64,000 nt of DNA. It comes from Papaver somniferum. Taxonomy: Eukaryota; Streptophyta; Magnoliopsida; Ranunculales; Papaveraceae. The notes beneath the pieces are model-generated. The model ran no database searches. It was given only the letters and a program-made list of their open reading frames with translations, and had not been told where the DNA came from. The translations under genes and the position numbers were made by a program. The first letter of the stretch is position 1. Every line of letters begins with the position of its first letter. The stretch spans positions 113,873,120-113,937,119 of the forward strand of contig NC_039362.1 in NCBI RefSeq assembly GCF_003573695.1, in the 5' to 3' direction. This document shows positions 35,395-46,985 of the stretch, piece after piece.

Positions 35395-36107
35395 ACATTG
35401 TCATGAAAATCTTCAATTATCTTATATGAATGTACGATAGAGTGACATAATAGATTCTTTGCTTTTGCACCAACTTCTACGAAGAACGTTTCCTTCTCTT
35501 TCACCGTGTTTACTCTGTGATGTTCTGGTGGTGGTGGTGGTGGTAGTAATGGTTGAGATTGTGGGTGTCCTACCAGAAAGTGGTTTAGTTTTCCTTGATC
35601 TATCATTCTCAGAATAATTCTCTTTATATTTCTGCAATCATTTGTAGTATGTCCGTGAAAATGATGATAAGAACAGAACTCATGACTTCTGCGGCTTTGA
35701 GGTGGTTCCGTTCCCATGTTCCATGGTGTTGGTATATTATCCATCAAAATAATAGCTTCCCATATTTTCTCCACACTTGCATTCAGAGGTGGCATCTTGA
35801 TTTCTTCCCATACTACCTTGTGACTTCCTTGTCCTCTATTATAATTTTGTCTTTGACCTCCATAAGTTTCTTGTGGCTGATCAAGTCTTTGAATCTTATT
35901 ATTTCCACCACAATTGTAGAAATTTCTTTCTCTTTCATACTCCTCTTGATCTCGTCTTCCCATAGCCACCAGTTTCTGTTGATTGTTGTTGCCCGTAACC
36001 TTTTCTTGTTGTACTTGCGAAGTGCTCGCCACTGTGTTTATTAGTTTATGTAATAAGCTTGCATTCGCTGCTTGTGAATTGGTGTTCGCAACTGGGTATG
36101 ATTCCAT
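35391..36107 (-). pseudogene. Gag C-terminal part with zinc-knuckle-like motif (TatS)
   Basis: The 238-residue frame starts MESYPVANTNSQAANASLLH and has a basic, Asn/Gln-rich stretch (DQEEYERERNFYNCGGNN). The knuckle is CSYHHFHGHTTNDCRNIKR. A proline run (LPPPPPPEHH) follows, then the lead-in to protease. It is open throughout, but it is separated by stops or frame changes from the capsid part on one side and the protease on the other. Confidence 0.78.
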
Positions 36108-36122
36108 TTCATTTTTCCTTTC

Positions 36123-36845
36123 CTATAGAGCAATATACTCTTCCTGAAGTTCTCGCAGTTCAGTCATTGTGATTGTATTCTTGACTCTGAAAATTTGGAT
36201 ATACAATAGATTGGTTACGAACATAGCATTGATAAATGATAAGATAAGATATCTCTCATCCACACGGCCAGCCATTTCACTACACATAGTTCTCCACCTT
36301 TTAGTTAGGTGCTTCAAACTTTCGCCAAGTCTTTGTTTTAATCCAAACACATCTTCAATACCAGGTCGCGAAGAATTGTTACTTATATATGCCCCCAAGA
36401 ATGTGGTCTGCAAGTGATTGAAAGATGTTATTGTATTTTTTGGTAGACCTTCGAACCACTTTAACGCTTCTCATGTTAGACTGGATGCAAAATACTTGCA
36501 CAATACGGCATCATGATTTTCCCACTGCAACAGGCACCTCACGTAGGCTTTAATGTGTTTAATTGCACAAGTTGTTCCATCAAAAATGTTGGTTAATGCG
36601 GGCAAATTGCATTTCGGAGGTATTCCTCCTAGTTGTACTTCCCTTGTAAATGGAGTTTTTGCAGCTTCTATAGCTTCATCTAATTGTCTTCTGCCTACTT
36701 CTCCTCTATTATTTAGCATTTCTCTCATTTCTTCCAATTTTTTTAAGATTTGTTCATTTACGCCTGAATTTTGATTCGTTGGTCTTTTTAATTTCGCCTC
36801 CCTTCTTCTGCGTTCATGTCTTTCTTCTCTCGTGAAATTTTGCAT
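36123..36845 (-). pseudogene. Gag capsid part (TatS), broken
   Basis: 36471-36845 has GGIPPKCNLPALTNIFDGTT and IKAYVRCLLQWENHDAVLCK, the start of a Ty3/gypsy Gag capsid. 36123-36413 has GLKQRLGESLKHLTKRWRTM, where the conserved run of relatives is roughly ESL..F..R. A stop at 36471 and a frame change separate the two. Confidence 0.75.
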
Positions 36846-36866
36846 TTCTTCTTCATCATCCTCATC

Positions 36867-37913
36867 TCATCTTCTCCTGCGATTCTCTTCCTCATCTCTA
36901 TCTTGAATTCGTATATGATGATGTCTCTCGTTTTCCCCTCCATGATTTTGTTCATTTCTTATCAATTCCATTCGCTGTCTTTCAGCCCTCTTCTGTACTC
37001 TATCATACTCTTCATTGAGATTACCGTTATTCTGGTTTTGTGTACGCCTTCTTTCTCGATTGTCATGATTGTTCTGGCGAATTGCCTCCTGAAGCTCTTG
37101 TTCTTCCATTTCCGCTCTCAATCTTTCATGCTCGCAAGTTAAACGTGATTGTTCAGTATAGTGTCTTTCAATTTCTTCTTCAATCGTTTGTTGATTTCTT
37201 TGAGTTTCTCTCTCATGTAAAATTCTCCTTCCTTCCTCTCGATTCCCTTCGCCATCTTGATTATTTCGTCCCTGACGTTGTCCATTCTCCTGATTTCTAT
37301 CATTTTTCCTATCATCAAAAGTTTCATTTTGTGGAACGTCAAGATCATCAGTCCTTTCTCTACCTTCGCGATGTTCTTCATTCGGATTTCGTATTTCTTC
37401 TCGAATATTATTTCCAGCATTAACTGTGGATGAGTTTCGCCTCATATCTCTTCTAGTCGATCTTGAATACAATCTTGTAGTACTTCTTGATCTTCTAATC
37501 TTTAGTCTCATATTTTCCATCCTCAATTCGTGATTTTTCCTTGTTAGATTTGCACGCTCTTCTGTATCAGCTCTTCTTTCTTCATGCATTCTTCGTCTCA
37601 ACATCTCTACTGCTCCAATTTCCTCATCTTCACGAATTATTCCTTCAACTATTTCTTGTCCTCCTTCTGTTTGTCTATTATTTCTCGTTTGTCGTTCTTC
37701 TTCTTCATCTGCTGAATTTGATCGCCAAGTATGTATGCTCACTCTATCATAATCCATAGTTCTATTTTGTACCGGTGTTTGTTGAATTTGATTTTCTCCA
37801 TCATTTCTTATTCTAGTAGATTTTCCTGTTTCACTTCTCTCCCTTCCGGCAAGCCTTTTACTTCTTCTTCTAGCGGTTGTTGGTTGTTCGGATATATTCC
37901 TCCTTCTAGCCAT
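36867..37913 (-). CDS. Gag N-terminal region (TatS), highly charged
   Basis: The 348-residue frame starts MARRRNISEQPTTARRRSKR about 120 bases from the primer site. It is extremely rich in Arg, Glu, Asn and Gln with long charged helices (RMHEERRADTEERANLTRKN, EEEIERHYTEQSRLTCEHER). RRRSKR and RRSRSTTR could be nuclear or RNA-binding stretches. The frame ends just before the capsid part at 36845. It is probably the N-terminal extension of Gag and not a separate gene. In intact relatives I would expect it to be continuous with the capsid. Confidence 0.68.
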   Translation of the reverse strand: MARRRNISEQPTTARRRSKRLAGRERSETGKSTRIRNDGENQIQQTPVQNRTMDYDRVSIHTWRSNSADEEEERQTRNNRQTEGGQEIVEGIIREDEEIGAVEMLRRRMHEERRADTEERANLTRKNHELRMENMRLKIRRSRSTTRLYSRSTRRDMRRNSSTVNAGNNIREEIRNPNEEHREGRERTDDLDVPQNETFDDRKNDRNQENGQRQGRNNQDGEGNREEGRRILHERETQRNQQTIEEEIERHYTEQSRLTCEHERLRAEMEEQELQEAIRQNNHDNRERRRTQNQNNGNLNEEYDRVQKRAERQRMELIRNEQNHGGENERHHHIRIQDRDEEENRRRR

Positions 37914-38031
37914 TTCTTCAATACTAATGAATTTTAAGAGATTCCGTAAAATTCTTCACCAGTTATTCCAATTTCCCACAAATCAGAATATTAATCTTCA
38001 ACCTTTTCTAGGGTGATTTTCAATCTTCGTT

Positions 38032-38048
38032 CCCTGTTTCTAGCGCCA
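38032..38048 (-). promoter_or_regulatory. Primer binding site of the TatS element
   Basis: The minus strand reads TGGCGCTAGAAACAGGG three bases after the LTR end. It differs from the TatL site TGGCGACCACAGTGGG, so the two Tat families use different primers. Confidence 0.8.
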
Positions 38049-38051
38049 TTA

Positions 38052-38523
38052 TGTAGTTGCAGGAAATCTTATACTACACCCCTCACAAGATTTCATTAAC
38101 ATTTAACTCATTTTTGGATTAACAATCTTAATTTTATTGATGAATCTTTGAACAATCTTACAAGAAAAGATAAAAGAATCAAGAATAACCACTGTTCTAG
38201 ACTTTCTCTCTCCTATTTACTTGCTTCTCACTCAAAAAAGATCTCTCTCCTTTTCTTTACAACTGAATGACTATTTATAGGGAAATAGATAGTGGATGAC
38301 AGCTAATCTGTCCTTTATTTTCGGATATGGCTTGCGACATTCTCGCAACCTTACAAATACCAATCTCGCAAAAATTCCTTATTTTCGCAGGATCACCACA
38401 CTTTTCTCATGATTTGGATGACGTCGTTTATTATGTTGTTTCTGAAGTTGTTCTGCCACACTGTCGTGTTGTGTTGTTAATAATTTCGCTGAGACATCAT
38501 TGCTGCGAGATTCTGATCCTACA
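38052..38523 (-). repeat. 5' LTR of the TatS element
   Basis: It is 472 bases, nearly identical to 29534-30005. TATA box at 38272-38279 (minus). The right end is followed by CCAAT. Confidence 0.92.
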
Positions 38524-40019
38524 CCAATTTTACAATTCCACTCAATCACGATAGAAACAATAAGATTAGATCACGCAACTATAAAGAGAATAGTTGGGTC
38601 TGGCTTCACAATCCCAATGAAGTCTTCAAGTCGTTAACCTATAGGGTCTTGAGTTGAAACCTAAGGTTAAAGGAGAATCGACTCTAGTTATGCAACTAGT
38701 AACACAAAGGAGGTGTGAATATTAGGTTTCCCAGTTGCTAGAGTTCTCCTTTATATAGTTTTCAAATTAGGGTTTGCAACCCAAGTTACCATGGTAACAA
38801 AGCATTCAATAATCACCGTTAGATGAAAAACCTGATTCAACCAAGCTAATATCTTTCAACCGTTAGATCGAACTTAGCTTGTTACACACAAATGAAATGT
38901 ACCCTCATTTAGGTTTTTGTAACCATACCCAAACGTGTACACCATGTTGGTTCACAAATAGTTAACCAAGGTTAGCCATATGATTACTCTCATATCAACC
39001 TTATTCATCTTAACCATAACTAGTTCAAATGACTCAACTGAAACTAGTTAAATAGTTGTTCAATTGTTATATTCTCATGAATTTATACAAGAACACTTTT
39101 TCTTGATAAGTCAAAAATTTGTATTAATAGATAACAAAATTTACAAGAAAAGAGGTCACAGCAACCCCAAAAACTTGTAAATTATTTAAAACGAAAATAA
39201 GAAACATTTGGGTATTCAACTGAATTTAGAAAATGTGGTCTTCCATTAAAATGCATTCCAACTTCATTAGCCAGAACACAATTGAAGCAAAATCGGTTTG
39301 ATTCACTCGAATTGATACATGAACATTATAGCCACGTTTTGTAAAGATTACATATCTTATTAATAAATATTTTAGGTTCATGTACAACCGATCTTAGAAA
39401 GTAACCACTTAAGTATGTGTACAGGTATGCGTACTTAAGTAACCAGATTTGAGTTTGTTTTAGTTTTCAAACTCAGCAAAAATTCACGCAAGTATACATA
39501 CTTTAGGCTCCCGGTTTTTGACTTATACACTAATGTGCGAACACACTATGCTTATATCCAAAGATGGTTACAGGATTCTAAACTCTTAATTTCAATCATT
39601 CAAACATTCTTCTATAATGACATTAGTCGTTTTCACACACTATTAGCATCAAAGCAATTTTCAAGATATTGAAATAATAATTATCGAAACATTCCAAGTC
39701 TTACACCAAATTATTGTATCACACAAACCATGTAAGATGTTACTCGGCAATTTTCTCATGATATAAGATGAACTTGGTAGAAGCAAAATCTTACTAACAC
39801 ATATTTCGAGAAATATGTAAGTGAGATATATTCAACTCGAAATCTCAAATGTGTATATAGAAACCTATATCGTAACACGACTTATGTCTCAATATAGGAG
39901 ATAGAGTAGAAATAGACTTTCCAAATGATAGATGAGTTTAGGTCTCCACATACCTTTTGTTGATGAAGTTCCACAAGCTCTCCTTAGTAGTTCTTCGTCT
40001 TCAAGTGATAAGCGTTGTG

Positions 40020-42716
40020 TGATAGGTGTAGAATACACCCTATTTACTATCTATTGTTTATGCTTTCTCTGCTAGTTTTTCTTGTAAATTATGTATTTTA
40101 CGTTTTTTTTGAGTGTTCAAGGTACTTTGGAGTCATACGAATGAAAAGAAGAAGAAATCACCCAAATTGAGTCGAAAAGGGCAAAGTAATCATTTCGTAG
40201 GCTTAACATTGTTTGGATCCAAACCAAAGGTTAAGGGACGACTCTTTTGGAGGAGTGTTAAACACAGATCAGTTGAGGCTAAGGGGATGCTAGCTGGGTG
40301 GTTCTTAATGAGCGGGGTATCTATATCCATTCCCAACCCTAACATTACACACTAGCACCTCGTTTGGTTGGAATAATTGGATTCCTAGGAATTCAATTAT
40401 GGGGTAATCCAATTATTGGAATTGAATTCAAATCCAAAAAATTAGCGTTTGGTTGAGGTAATCCAATTTCTTTTGTTTTTACCTTGGAATCCAATTCCAT
40501 TGCACTACTAGACCAATGCAATGGAAATCTATCATTTTGGGGGGAATTGGATTCCTAGGAATCAAAATTCTCAATTACACAAAGTTGATTTGGATCGTTT
40601 GGTTCAAGGAATTGGTCACATTCCCCTAGAATTGGATTACCAGGAATCCAATAACTTGAACCAAACATGTTGTAGATTCTCGAGAGAGAGAGAGAGAGAG
40701 AGATGTTTCTCTCAATCATTTGTACCAGAAATTGAGAAACAAAAGCAGCGGATGCTGCTGAATTAAGATTGAGAAAATGATAGAGAAATCGGGAGATTGA
40801 AAGGCAGATCTTGAGAGATGAAGTTCACAGCTCATGGAAAGGTGAAATCAGTAAGACATGTTGCTGCAATTAGCAGAAAGTTAGAGTTTACTTTTGCTGT
40901 TGATTAATTGGAAGTGAAATCAAGAAGCCGAGTTTGAGATGAATGATGGTGTAGGAAGGATGGCAAGATGGTGATGAATAAAGGGTTAAACTCGGATTCG
41001 ATTGTGAGAGAAGAAGCTAAGAGTTCTGTGATGAATCAGATGAGAATGGTATGCAGCCGAGATTGTAAGATAAATGGGATCTGTTAGATTGAAATCAAAG
41101 CAGATGAGAAGAAATTGGGGATGTTCTCGATTTGAAGTTGCTGTGAATAATGGGTCCGAGTTTTTTGTTAATCAGAGAAGAAGAATTGACCTCATTCCTG
41201 AGCTGTTATGACATACAGGGAAAGAGGAGTAAATGGTAGAAGATGAAGGTGGTAATTGTGCTGTTAAGCTGCAGTGAAGAATGGGTTGAAATGAACTAGA
41301 TGTATGCTTAGGATTCTTAACAGGAGAAGACCAAAAAGAATGGCCTGAAAAATGATTGGGAAATATCCAGAAACAGGGGAAACTCTGCTGAAATCATTTC
41401 TCGGCTGAGTAAAATCAATACCGGCCGATGAGCCGATTCAACCCAAGCCAGTAAGACCATTCAGCCAAGTCAAGTCATCTAACTCGTTGCTGACTCAGTA
41501 GCTGACTCTCTCTTCCCTTGACTCCCTTGACTACCTGAGACCGTTAGTTTGACCGTTCACTTTAACGGTATCAGACGGTATATTCCTCCAGTGTCCGGCA
41601 GTGATATTCAGGTGACTGCGGTAACTTTGCCGGCGGAATTTCGGTGATCCCGAGAACTTTTCAGGCGAACAAAAGTGCAGATATTTGTGAAGAATTCTCT
41701 AGACTCATGGGTTTGAGGAATTGAGCTTGAATTTGGAAGGAGAAGGTGGAAGAATTTTACAAAGACAAGGATTTGGAATATGGAATTATTATGGGAAAAG
41801 GAGTCTATTCTTAAGAGGATTGCAAACAAATTGAAGCATATAAATATAGAAGTTTTCTAATACACTTTTATACCTCTACACACACAACATTTTCTTTTCT
41901 TTATTCTTGGTGTGAACTCCTTAGCATGAGTAGCTAACTTTATTGATTGAGGATGAATTCCTAGTTCTTGACATGTTTTGATTTTTGTTTTAAATATACT
42001 TTGAGTTTTCACATGATTATCGTTTGTTCTTACTAATAGGAATGTTTATACATTCATGGTTGATTGATAGATTGTTTAGAGTGCACGCTAAATTGATTTG
42101 TTAACTCAATCTAAAGCTAGTGAAAGTTAGGTGATAAGTAATCGTTTCTTGACTCTTTACATAAGTAGAAAACACGAGACCTTGCGGAGGGATTCCGTGG
42201 AGCAATTGTGTGTGAAAACAACGTTAGCAAGTAGACCTTGATCTAAGAGTCTAACTACTAATATCAACCTAATAAATTCATAAACCTTAATGCGTTTAAC
42301 TAAATTACATCTTGAGTGATATACTACTAGGTGATTTGGTAAATGGAATCCGGTAGTCGAGAACTTCCATGTCCGGTGATACAAGGGATTTTGGGGTTAG
42401 CACTGATCTAGCTGCTATATCTACGGTTGGTGATAATCTGTGACTAATAAAAAGTGGAAAAGAACATAACTTGAATCATTGTTTTGCAACAAAGAACGAT
42501 TTCTTGATCTTGTCTCTCTTATTGATTTCAACTTTATCTTTTTAATTGCTTTATTTATTTTGCTTTATAAAATCTAAAACTAAAATCCCCTCTTTTGTGA
42601 CATTATAAGACAACTAAAACCTCTTGCTCCTCGTGGGAATGAACTTAACTACCACCATATTACCTGTTAATTGAGTGGAAAAATATTCACTAATTTTTCG
42701 GTTACGACACGCATCA
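40020..42716 (+). repeat. 5' LTR of the Athila-like element
   Basis: Starts TGATAGGTGTAGAATACACC and ends GACACGCATCA. TATA box at 41839-41846. A (GA)n run lies at 40681-40702. It aligns throughout with 45813-49134 except for the extra segment in the latter. Confidence 0.92.
40681..40702. repeat. (GA)n microsatellite in the LTR
   Basis: An uninterrupted GA run follows CTC. The other LTR has CTCTCTCTC joined to GAGAGAGAGA at about 47094-47112, so the array has changed since insertion. Confidence 0.9.
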
Positions 42717-42721
42717 AATTT

Positions 42722-42740
42722 TGGCGCCGCTGCCGGGAGC
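42722..42740 (+). promoter_or_regulatory. Primer binding site, Asp-tRNA-like
   Basis: TGGCGCCGCTGCCGGGAGC starts five bases after the LTR end. This is the form I know from Athila elements. Confidence 0.85.
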
Positions 42741-42829
42741 AGCGGAGCAGCTTTAATTGTTTTTCTTTTCGTTTTATTTTTGTTTCTAACTTTGTTTTCT
42801 AGAATTTTTATTTCAGGTACAAGTTTTCC

Positions 42830-43552
42830 ATGTATGGTGGACAAGAGCAAGCATATTACAACAATCAATACGGTTTTCAACCTCAACATTATGGAAACTT
42901 CCAACCATCCTTAGGATACAGACTTTATGGATATTCTCATACATATCAATAACCTTATGATGGGTATGTAAGTGAAAAATCACTAGGAGGGGAGGATAGT
43001 TATGCTTCTAAACCTATGCGTGATCTCCATGGTGTAAGGCAACCTAGTTTGAGGGAACTTGAGAGAAGGTTCTATCAATTGATCGATGAAGGCCTAACAT
43101 CAGATGAAGAAATTCTTGAAGCTAAAAGATCTTTAAGAATGGAGCGTGAAAAACGTTATTATAAGGGTTATGATGATGATTTTGAACCTTATGAAAATTC
43201 TTGTAACAAGGATAAAGTTATTCCAACTCTGAATCATAATAAGGATCTTTCACATATTCAAAAGGAGGAGACTAGGTGTAACTTTCCTATTGTTATAAAC
43301 AGTGTAACACCCTCACAAGAAGATCTTGAGATTTACACCGAAGAAGATTTTATGAGAGAGGAATGGCCCGATTCCGATGACGAGGATGTTGAAGAGGTGA
43401 TGCTAGATAATGGAACCAAATTGATTGAATTCGTGGAAGACCCAATTGAACTTTCCAATGATTTTAATGATGCCAAGACTTTGGTTAAGTTAGAAAACGA
43501 CGAAGAATGGTTGCAAGGTTTGATAGAGGACCACGATACAAGAGTTAAGTAA
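42830..43552 (+). pseudogene. ORF of the Athila-like element, unknown acidic protein
   Basis: From ATG at 42830 a frame runs with one in-frame TAA (42950-42952) to a stop at 43550-43552. The start is Tyr/Gln/Asn-rich (MYGGQEQAYYNNQYGFQPQH). Then comes ELERRFYQLIDEGLTSDEEI and a strongly acidic second half (EEWPDSDDEDVEEVMLD). No Gag, zinc knuckle or protease motif is seen. 43587-43958 continues in another frame (ILQDLSKPLHIDSSPLPLIG), so the original protein was longer. I do not recognise it. It could be a leftover N-terminal or linker part of an Athila polyprotein, or a protein specific to this family. Confidence 0.6.
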
Positions 43553-43968
43553 TTCACTTGACTTCTTTAAGGATGAAGAGGATCCCGTGATACAAGAGAT
43601 TTTGCAAGATTTGTCTAAACCTTTGCATATTGATTCTTCTCCTTTACCTCTTATTGGTTTGAATGTATGTGCTTCGAAAGTATTTTTGGATGATTTTGTT
43701 TCTAGATATCCACCATTGGAAACACTTGATGCTAATACTATACAGGTTTGCCAAGAGGAATACATGGAAGTTCCCATATTTTATGTTCTTTATACACTTT
43801 CGAGTGTAGAAATAACTAAGTGTGGGGTAAACTTCAATAAAGTGATAGCTTCAATATTTATTTTTTGTGCTAATGTTTGTGTGAAGTTGTTACTAGAATT
43901 GCAGATTATTGTCTGGATGGACTACCAGATTTTCAGATTGTTGGTTTACGGACGGTAACAAAAGAGTC

Positions 43969-44152
43969 GGGCTGACGACTTTAAACCAAGCGCTTCATGG
44001 GAGGCAACCCATTGGTTTAGTATTTCTTGTCTTTTTACTTTTTATTTTGTTATTTATTTTTCTTGTTCCATATCATGTTAGGATTTTCCATCTTGACTTT
44101 ACTAGGACGATTCAATTACATTGAGGACAATGTAAGGTTTAAGTGTGGGGGA
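43969..44152 (+). promoter_or_regulatory. Conserved Athila-type downstream motif and internal polypurine block
   Basis: GGGCTGACGACTTTAAACCA is followed by AAGCGCTTCATGGGAGGCAA, then ACATTGAGGACAATGT at 44121-44136 and AAGTGTGGGGGAG at 44141-44153. I recall very similar strings downstream of pol in many plant Athila elements, and the second pair is also at 1216-1262 (minus). It may act in priming or packaging. Confidence 0.6.
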
Positions 44153-44153
44153 G

Positions 44154-45812
44154 TGGTTAAGCATATTTTTTTAAAAAAATGCATAAAATCTCCAACTTGT
44201 AGAGATTTTAGAGTCACTAGCATACTTATAGGTATGTTTACGTAGAGAATTCTGACCGATATAACTGAACTTGGAAGTGTTAGGGAACTACGTTCGGATT
44301 TATTACTTGTTAGAGTGTTAAATAATGGATTTAATCATGCCGGTGGAAAATGAGGTGCAGAGAGAAATGCATTATTAGAGTTTTTGATCAATCATTAGTG
44401 GAGAATACCCGTATTTATATCATGTGAGGCACCGACCAAATATTCTTTGTAGCTGACTAAAAAAGCTTTGTTTTGAGTGTGTGTCATCATACGTTAATTC
44501 CGGGTAGAATGGTGAGCTACCCAACTTCACACCAATTTTCAGCACTATTTTTGATCTCTTGAGTGCTAATTTTGTCAATCATGAGGGTGACGTCTATGGA
44601 TGAAAACCTACTTCTTGTAGTTCGATTTGCAGTTAGCACCATTTTCTCTCTCGATAACAACGGGTCCATAGAAACACCATCATCATCAACAAGGAGCGAC
44701 ATCAAAATCTACAAGGAAAGTTGAAGACGTTCAAGGTTTACAAGCAACGGAACAAGAAAAAAAAGAAAAAAAGAGAAAATTTCAAATCCAAGTAAAGCAA
44801 CATACAATGAGCAGATTTTTACATATATGTTGAAGACTTACAATACAATGAGCATAAATTGATATCCAAGTATGAAGGCTTACTTACAAGTGCAAAGAAA
44901 ATCAAAAGGTGAGAGTTATTGAAATTTATGATATCGAGGCAATACAAGTTGTGAAGAATCAAGTGGTAAAGTACTTTTCCCATGGCCACGGGTTATTTTA
45001 TTTTCATTTTGTTTTGTATTTTATTTCTCTTATCAATTCAAAAAAAAAATGAAAAAAAAAAATTAAAGTAAAAAAAAAATGATGATAAGAGAAAGTTTTT
45101 GGTTTTTATTTATTTAATAAGCCGTGGGGAAGGAAAATATATAAGGAAGTTTCAAGAGACAAGGATTTAAGGTAAAGAGTTACAAATTATCAAGAATCTA
45201 CGAAGTTCGAGAGTTTATCATCAATAGTTGAAGTCGAAGACGAAAACCAAGAAAATAAAGACGAGGAGCGAAGCACGTTCTATTGGATGCTGTGAGAGTG
45301 ATGTTATCATCATTGCAATCAGATGTGAATGTGAGTAAGTAATCTCATTCTCGATAATAGTGGTTGATTTCCTTTCTTAGAGATCGTCAGAAAAATGGTT
45401 TTTCAAAATGTTAAAAGATGTGGGTTTTTAAAACATTTCGGAAGTTGTCCTTCCCACCATTCAACGTGTTGTAGGATTTCTCTCTTCATTACTACCTGCA
45501 CACATGTGAGAACCATAAAAGTACGTCTTTTGAGTGCAATTTCATAAAATCCTTTTTGGTGAGGCAGAAGTCGAGGCGAAATGCTTATTGATCGCTCTCA
45601 AACACGCGTTCTCTCATTATGGTGTGGTTATTTCTCACTCAACATTTAAGAATGATAATATGTTCTTTAGTATCTCTAACTTCTTATTACTAGCATGCAG
45701 AAACTCTATGTCCTCATAGCTCTTTGGATGCTTGGCACGCTGGAAAGCTTTGAAGTTGTAAGTTTTAGTTTGGTTTGCTGGAAGACTTGCAAAATCTAAG
45801 TGTGGGGGAATT
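44154..45812 (+). other. Non-coding 3' region of the Athila-like element and terminal polypurine tract
   Basis: No gene is seen in this 1.6 kb. It has A-runs at 44757-44775 and 45035-45078. It ends with AAGTGTGGGGGAATT (45799-45812), the polypurine tract next to the LTR start. The tract nearly repeats the internal one at 44141. Confidence 0.7.
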
Positions 45813-46325
45813 TGATAGGTGTAGAATACACCCTATATACTATCTATTATTTTACGTTTGTTTTGAGTGTTCAAGGTACTTTGGTGTCATACGAATGAAA
45901 AGAAGAAGAAATCACCCAAATTGAGTCGAAAAGGGCAAAATAATCATTTCGTATGCTTAACATTGTTTGGATCCAAACCAAAGGTTAAGGGACGACTCTT
46001 TTGGAGGAGTGTAAAACACAGACCAGCTGAGGCTAAGGGGATGCTAGCTGGGTGGTTCTTAATGAGCGGGGTGTCTATATCAATTCCCAACCCTAACATT
46101 ACACACTAACACCTCGTTTGGTTGGAATAATTGGATTCCTAGGAATTCAATTATGGGGTAATCCAATTCTTGGAATTGAATTCAAATCCAAAAAATTAGC
46201 GTTTGGTTGAGGTAATCCAATTTCTTTTGTTTTTACCTTGGAATCCAATTCCATTGCACTACTAGACCAATGCAATGGAAATCTATCATTTTGGGGGGAA
46301 TTGGATTCCTAGGAATCAAAATTCT

Positions 46326-46985
46326 CTTTTTTTTGTTAAGTCCAAGGTTTATTGTAAAAAAAAAAACGTAATTACAAGAATTACAAAATGGGAGGCTCAA
46401 GGCCTCCCTACCCCCATAAACCAAAGGGGCGAAAATAAAAACTCATAAAAGATAAAAATCTGAAGCTCCTAAAGACACATAAATAACATAAAGAGGCAAA
46501 CTAAGAACTATCGCTTGCGCCCCTTGTTTCCAACTCTAAAGTTCCTCTTCTTGGGGATAAGACCAGCAATTATTTGTGTCAAATGAGGGTCTCCATAATT
46601 CTCCTTGTATTCATCTTCATATATATCATCATATTCATATTGATCTTTATCTGAAGCATAATTCCCACCAGGAACAAGCTTAATAGGAGATTGAGTTTTT
46701 TTCTTAGTTGACATTCTACCCATTAGTTCTGTTTTTTCCTTGAAATAGTCTCGTCTAAAGGCTGGATTTCGAATAAAATTAGCACACACATCATCATTCT
46801 GAATGTTGCTAGCCTCTTCAAGTTCTTCTTTAGTCAAAATATTATTCATATCAAACACATTGTCTTCCAACCCGGTTTGAGTTTTCTTGTTTGGATCGGT
46901 TTCTCGGCTTGTAGTTTCCTCATTGGACTTGGAATTCTTGTTAGATGAATCCAAGTTAGCATCAGATTGCAAATAATGCATAGCC
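46326..46985 (-). mobile_element. Retroposed insert in one LTR, with poly-A end (non-LTR type or processed copy)
   Basis: The segment is absent from the other LTR, so it arrived after the element. On the minus strand it ends ...CAATAAACCTTGGACTTAAC followed by a run of nine A, as expected for a reverse-transcribed poly-A RNA. The opposite end coincides with an ATG-rich gene start. I could not find a clear target duplication. It may be the 5'-truncated end of a LINE or a retrocopy of a host mRNA. Confidence 0.7.
46508..46985 (-). pseudogene. ORF in the retroposed insert, unknown function
   Basis: The frame reads MAMHYLQSDANLDSSNKNSK and ends IAGLIPKKRNFRVGNKGRKR. The middle is Asn/Glu/Lys-rich (NILTKEELEEASNIQND) with an acidic Tyr-rich stretch (DQYEYDDIYEDEYKENYGD), and the C-terminus is strongly basic. 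It has no stop inside 160 codons. The methionine used is a few codons inside the insert boundary, and the few codons before it belong to LTR sequence. It is not recognised. A retrocopy of a host gene or the last part of a LINE ORF are both possible. Confidence 0.5.

Larger units (their letters stand above)
29534..38523 (-). mobile_element. Complete TatS element lacking RT, RNase H and integrase (non-autonomous)
   Basis: Two 472-base LTRs in direct orientation enclose 8.05 kb, and a perfect CCAAT flanks the whole (29529-29533 and 38524-38528). The minus strand has primer site, gag and protease (down to 34687). It then goes directly into the conserved non-coding block and the antisense gene on the plus strand (30369-33103). 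RT, both RNase H domains and integrase, present in the related copy at 9435-12677, are missing. The LTRs are equal in length and differ by few bases by eye, so insertion was fairly recent. Movement would have needed RT and integrase supplied by a full-length relative. Confidence 0.93.

Noticed and set aside
36553..37759. Plus-strand ORFs across the TatS gag (up to 149 codons)
   Set aside because: Shadows of the Arg/Glu-rich gag on the minus strand; no motifs and Phe/Leu/Ser-rich as expected from the complement.
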